NCBI GenBank assembly: GCA_038237515.1
Contig: JBBRYP010000015.1
Coordinates: 3,867-67,866 of the forward strand
Reading direction: 5' to 3'
DNA length: 64,000 bases
DNA from: JBBQDZ01 sp038237515
Lineage (GTDB): Bacteria; Actinomycetota; Thermoleophilia; Gaiellales; Gaiellaceae
In this document: positions 63,667-64,000 of the stretch, piece by piece
Layout of the letters: the number at the start of each line of letters is the position of its first letter
Numbering within the stretch: position 1 is the stretch's first letter
Program-made: the position numbers and the translations under genes
The notes under the pieces: model-generated
Told to the model about the DNA's origin: nothing
Database searches by the model: none
Seen by the model: only the letters and a program-made list of their open reading frames with translations

Positions 63667-64000
63667 ATGCGTGTATTGCGTTCGAGGAAGAAGTGGCTTG
63701 CCGCAACGGTCGGAGTTGTGGTGATCGGAACGGTCGCGGGCGTGGCTCTCGCCTCGTTGGGGTCCGGGTTCACGTCCACGACTCTCGTGACGGCGAACTT
63801 CAACGAGACCGCCAACGTGAACAGCGACGGGGTCAAGTTCCAGACCAAGCATGCGACTGTCTTCCGCACCCAGACGATCGTGGTCGCTGCGGGCGCGTTC
63901 AGCGGTTGGCATCACCACCCTGGCGTAATTCTGGTGTCGGTTGCGTCGGGTGCGGTCACCGTCCAGCAAGCAGATTGCACTTCGAAGACATACGGGCCAG
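63667..64000 (+). CDS. Secreted cupin-like protein (C-terminus outside the window)
   Basis: At least 111 residues; the gene runs off the right edge. N-terminal signal: MRVLRSRKKWLAATVGVVVI, continuing GTVAGVALASLGSG, then a mature part with TLVTANFNETANVNSDGVKF and the cupin motif GAFSGWHHHPGVILVSVASG (two or three His). A metal-binding cupin outside the membrane or in the periplasm-like space is expected. GGGGAG 5-6 nt before the ATG supports the start. Function unknown. Confidence 0.75.
   Translation, partial: MRVLRSRKKWLAATVGVVVIGTVAGVALASLGSGFTSTTLVTANFNETANVNSDGVKFQTKHATVFRTQTIVVAAGAFSGWHHHPGVILVSVASGAVTVQQADCTSKTYGP

Noticed and set aside
1..64000. CRISPR arrays, rRNA, tRNA genes, complete insertion sequences, prophage
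   Set aside because: No regularly spaced repeats, no rRNA or tRNA sequence patterns, no transposase or phage structural genes were recognised anywhere in the window.

Overview
The window is uniformly G+C-rich, with dense, mostly overlapping genes, frequent GTG and TTG starts, and many starts that lie 6-9 nt downstream of a TANNNT -10 box with no ribosome binding site. Together with the gene content (PhoU/Pst, DUF1707, PaaK/PaaN, Cfa-type lipid methyltransferases, a LacI-controlled glycan locus) this points to a soil-type actinobacterium. A deep lineage such as Thermoleophilia (Gaiellales/Solirubrobacterales) is the best guess, but that is inference. No rRNA, tRNA, CRISPR array or complete insertion sequence is visible.

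Layout. 1-4925: phosphate uptake (pstA and pstC leftward, pstB-phoU rightward) around four PHO-box-like repeats, then a small membrane protein, uppP and an alpha/beta hydrolase. 4941-11892: membrane-lipid modification, with a delta-9-type desaturase divergent from an operon encoding a COG2907 flavoprotein, DUF1365, a Cfa methyltransferase, a PlsC-like acyltransferase and DUF1295, followed by a second Cfa-like methyltransferase. 11903-22601: mixed housekeeping and catabolic genes (GNAT, isochorismatase, secreted TAP-type peptidase, a broken GNAT, paaK-paaN, proC, a flippase-like membrane protein, a HAD phosphatase) and a TetR regulator divergent from two tiny proteins. 22755-28620: an SDR enzyme and a rhamnose-type ABC importer operon ending in a strong hairpin. 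28715-31048: a decayed aldo/keto reductase and two toxin-antitoxin modules (PIN with antitoxin; HEPN/MNT).

31038-55613 is a glycan-utilisation locus of about 25 kb. A leftward operon encodes a sugar ABC importer, ROK kinase, SIS isomerase, GH38 alpha-mannosidase, a decayed GH2 beta-mannosidase, an unassigned six-hairpin-like protein, a YihT/LacD-like class I aldolase, GH84 N-acetylglucosaminidase, an FAD oxidoreductase, a TIM-barrel sugar isomerase, a Gfo/Idh/MocA oxidoreductase and galactokinase. A second leftward operon has a tandem metallo-beta-lactamase protein, a clan-D-like glycosidase and a LacI repressor. A rightward operon supplies the importer ATPase, a YihV-like PfkB kinase and a GH13 glucosidase. 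Two close matches to the LacI-family operator consensus sit at the importer promoter and at the divergent promoter before the ATPase. ROK kinase, SIS isomerase, PfkB kinase and aldolase would form a complete hexose-to-triose route. A 161-bp MITE-like element has landed inside the long operon.

55614-64000 is a decaying region: intact methyltransferases, a DUF1707 protein, a GNAT and two cupins lie among fragments of an E1-alpha/E1-beta dehydrogenase, a VOC protein, an SDR, a lipoprotein, a nucleotidyltransferase, a GFA-family protein and a secreted protein.
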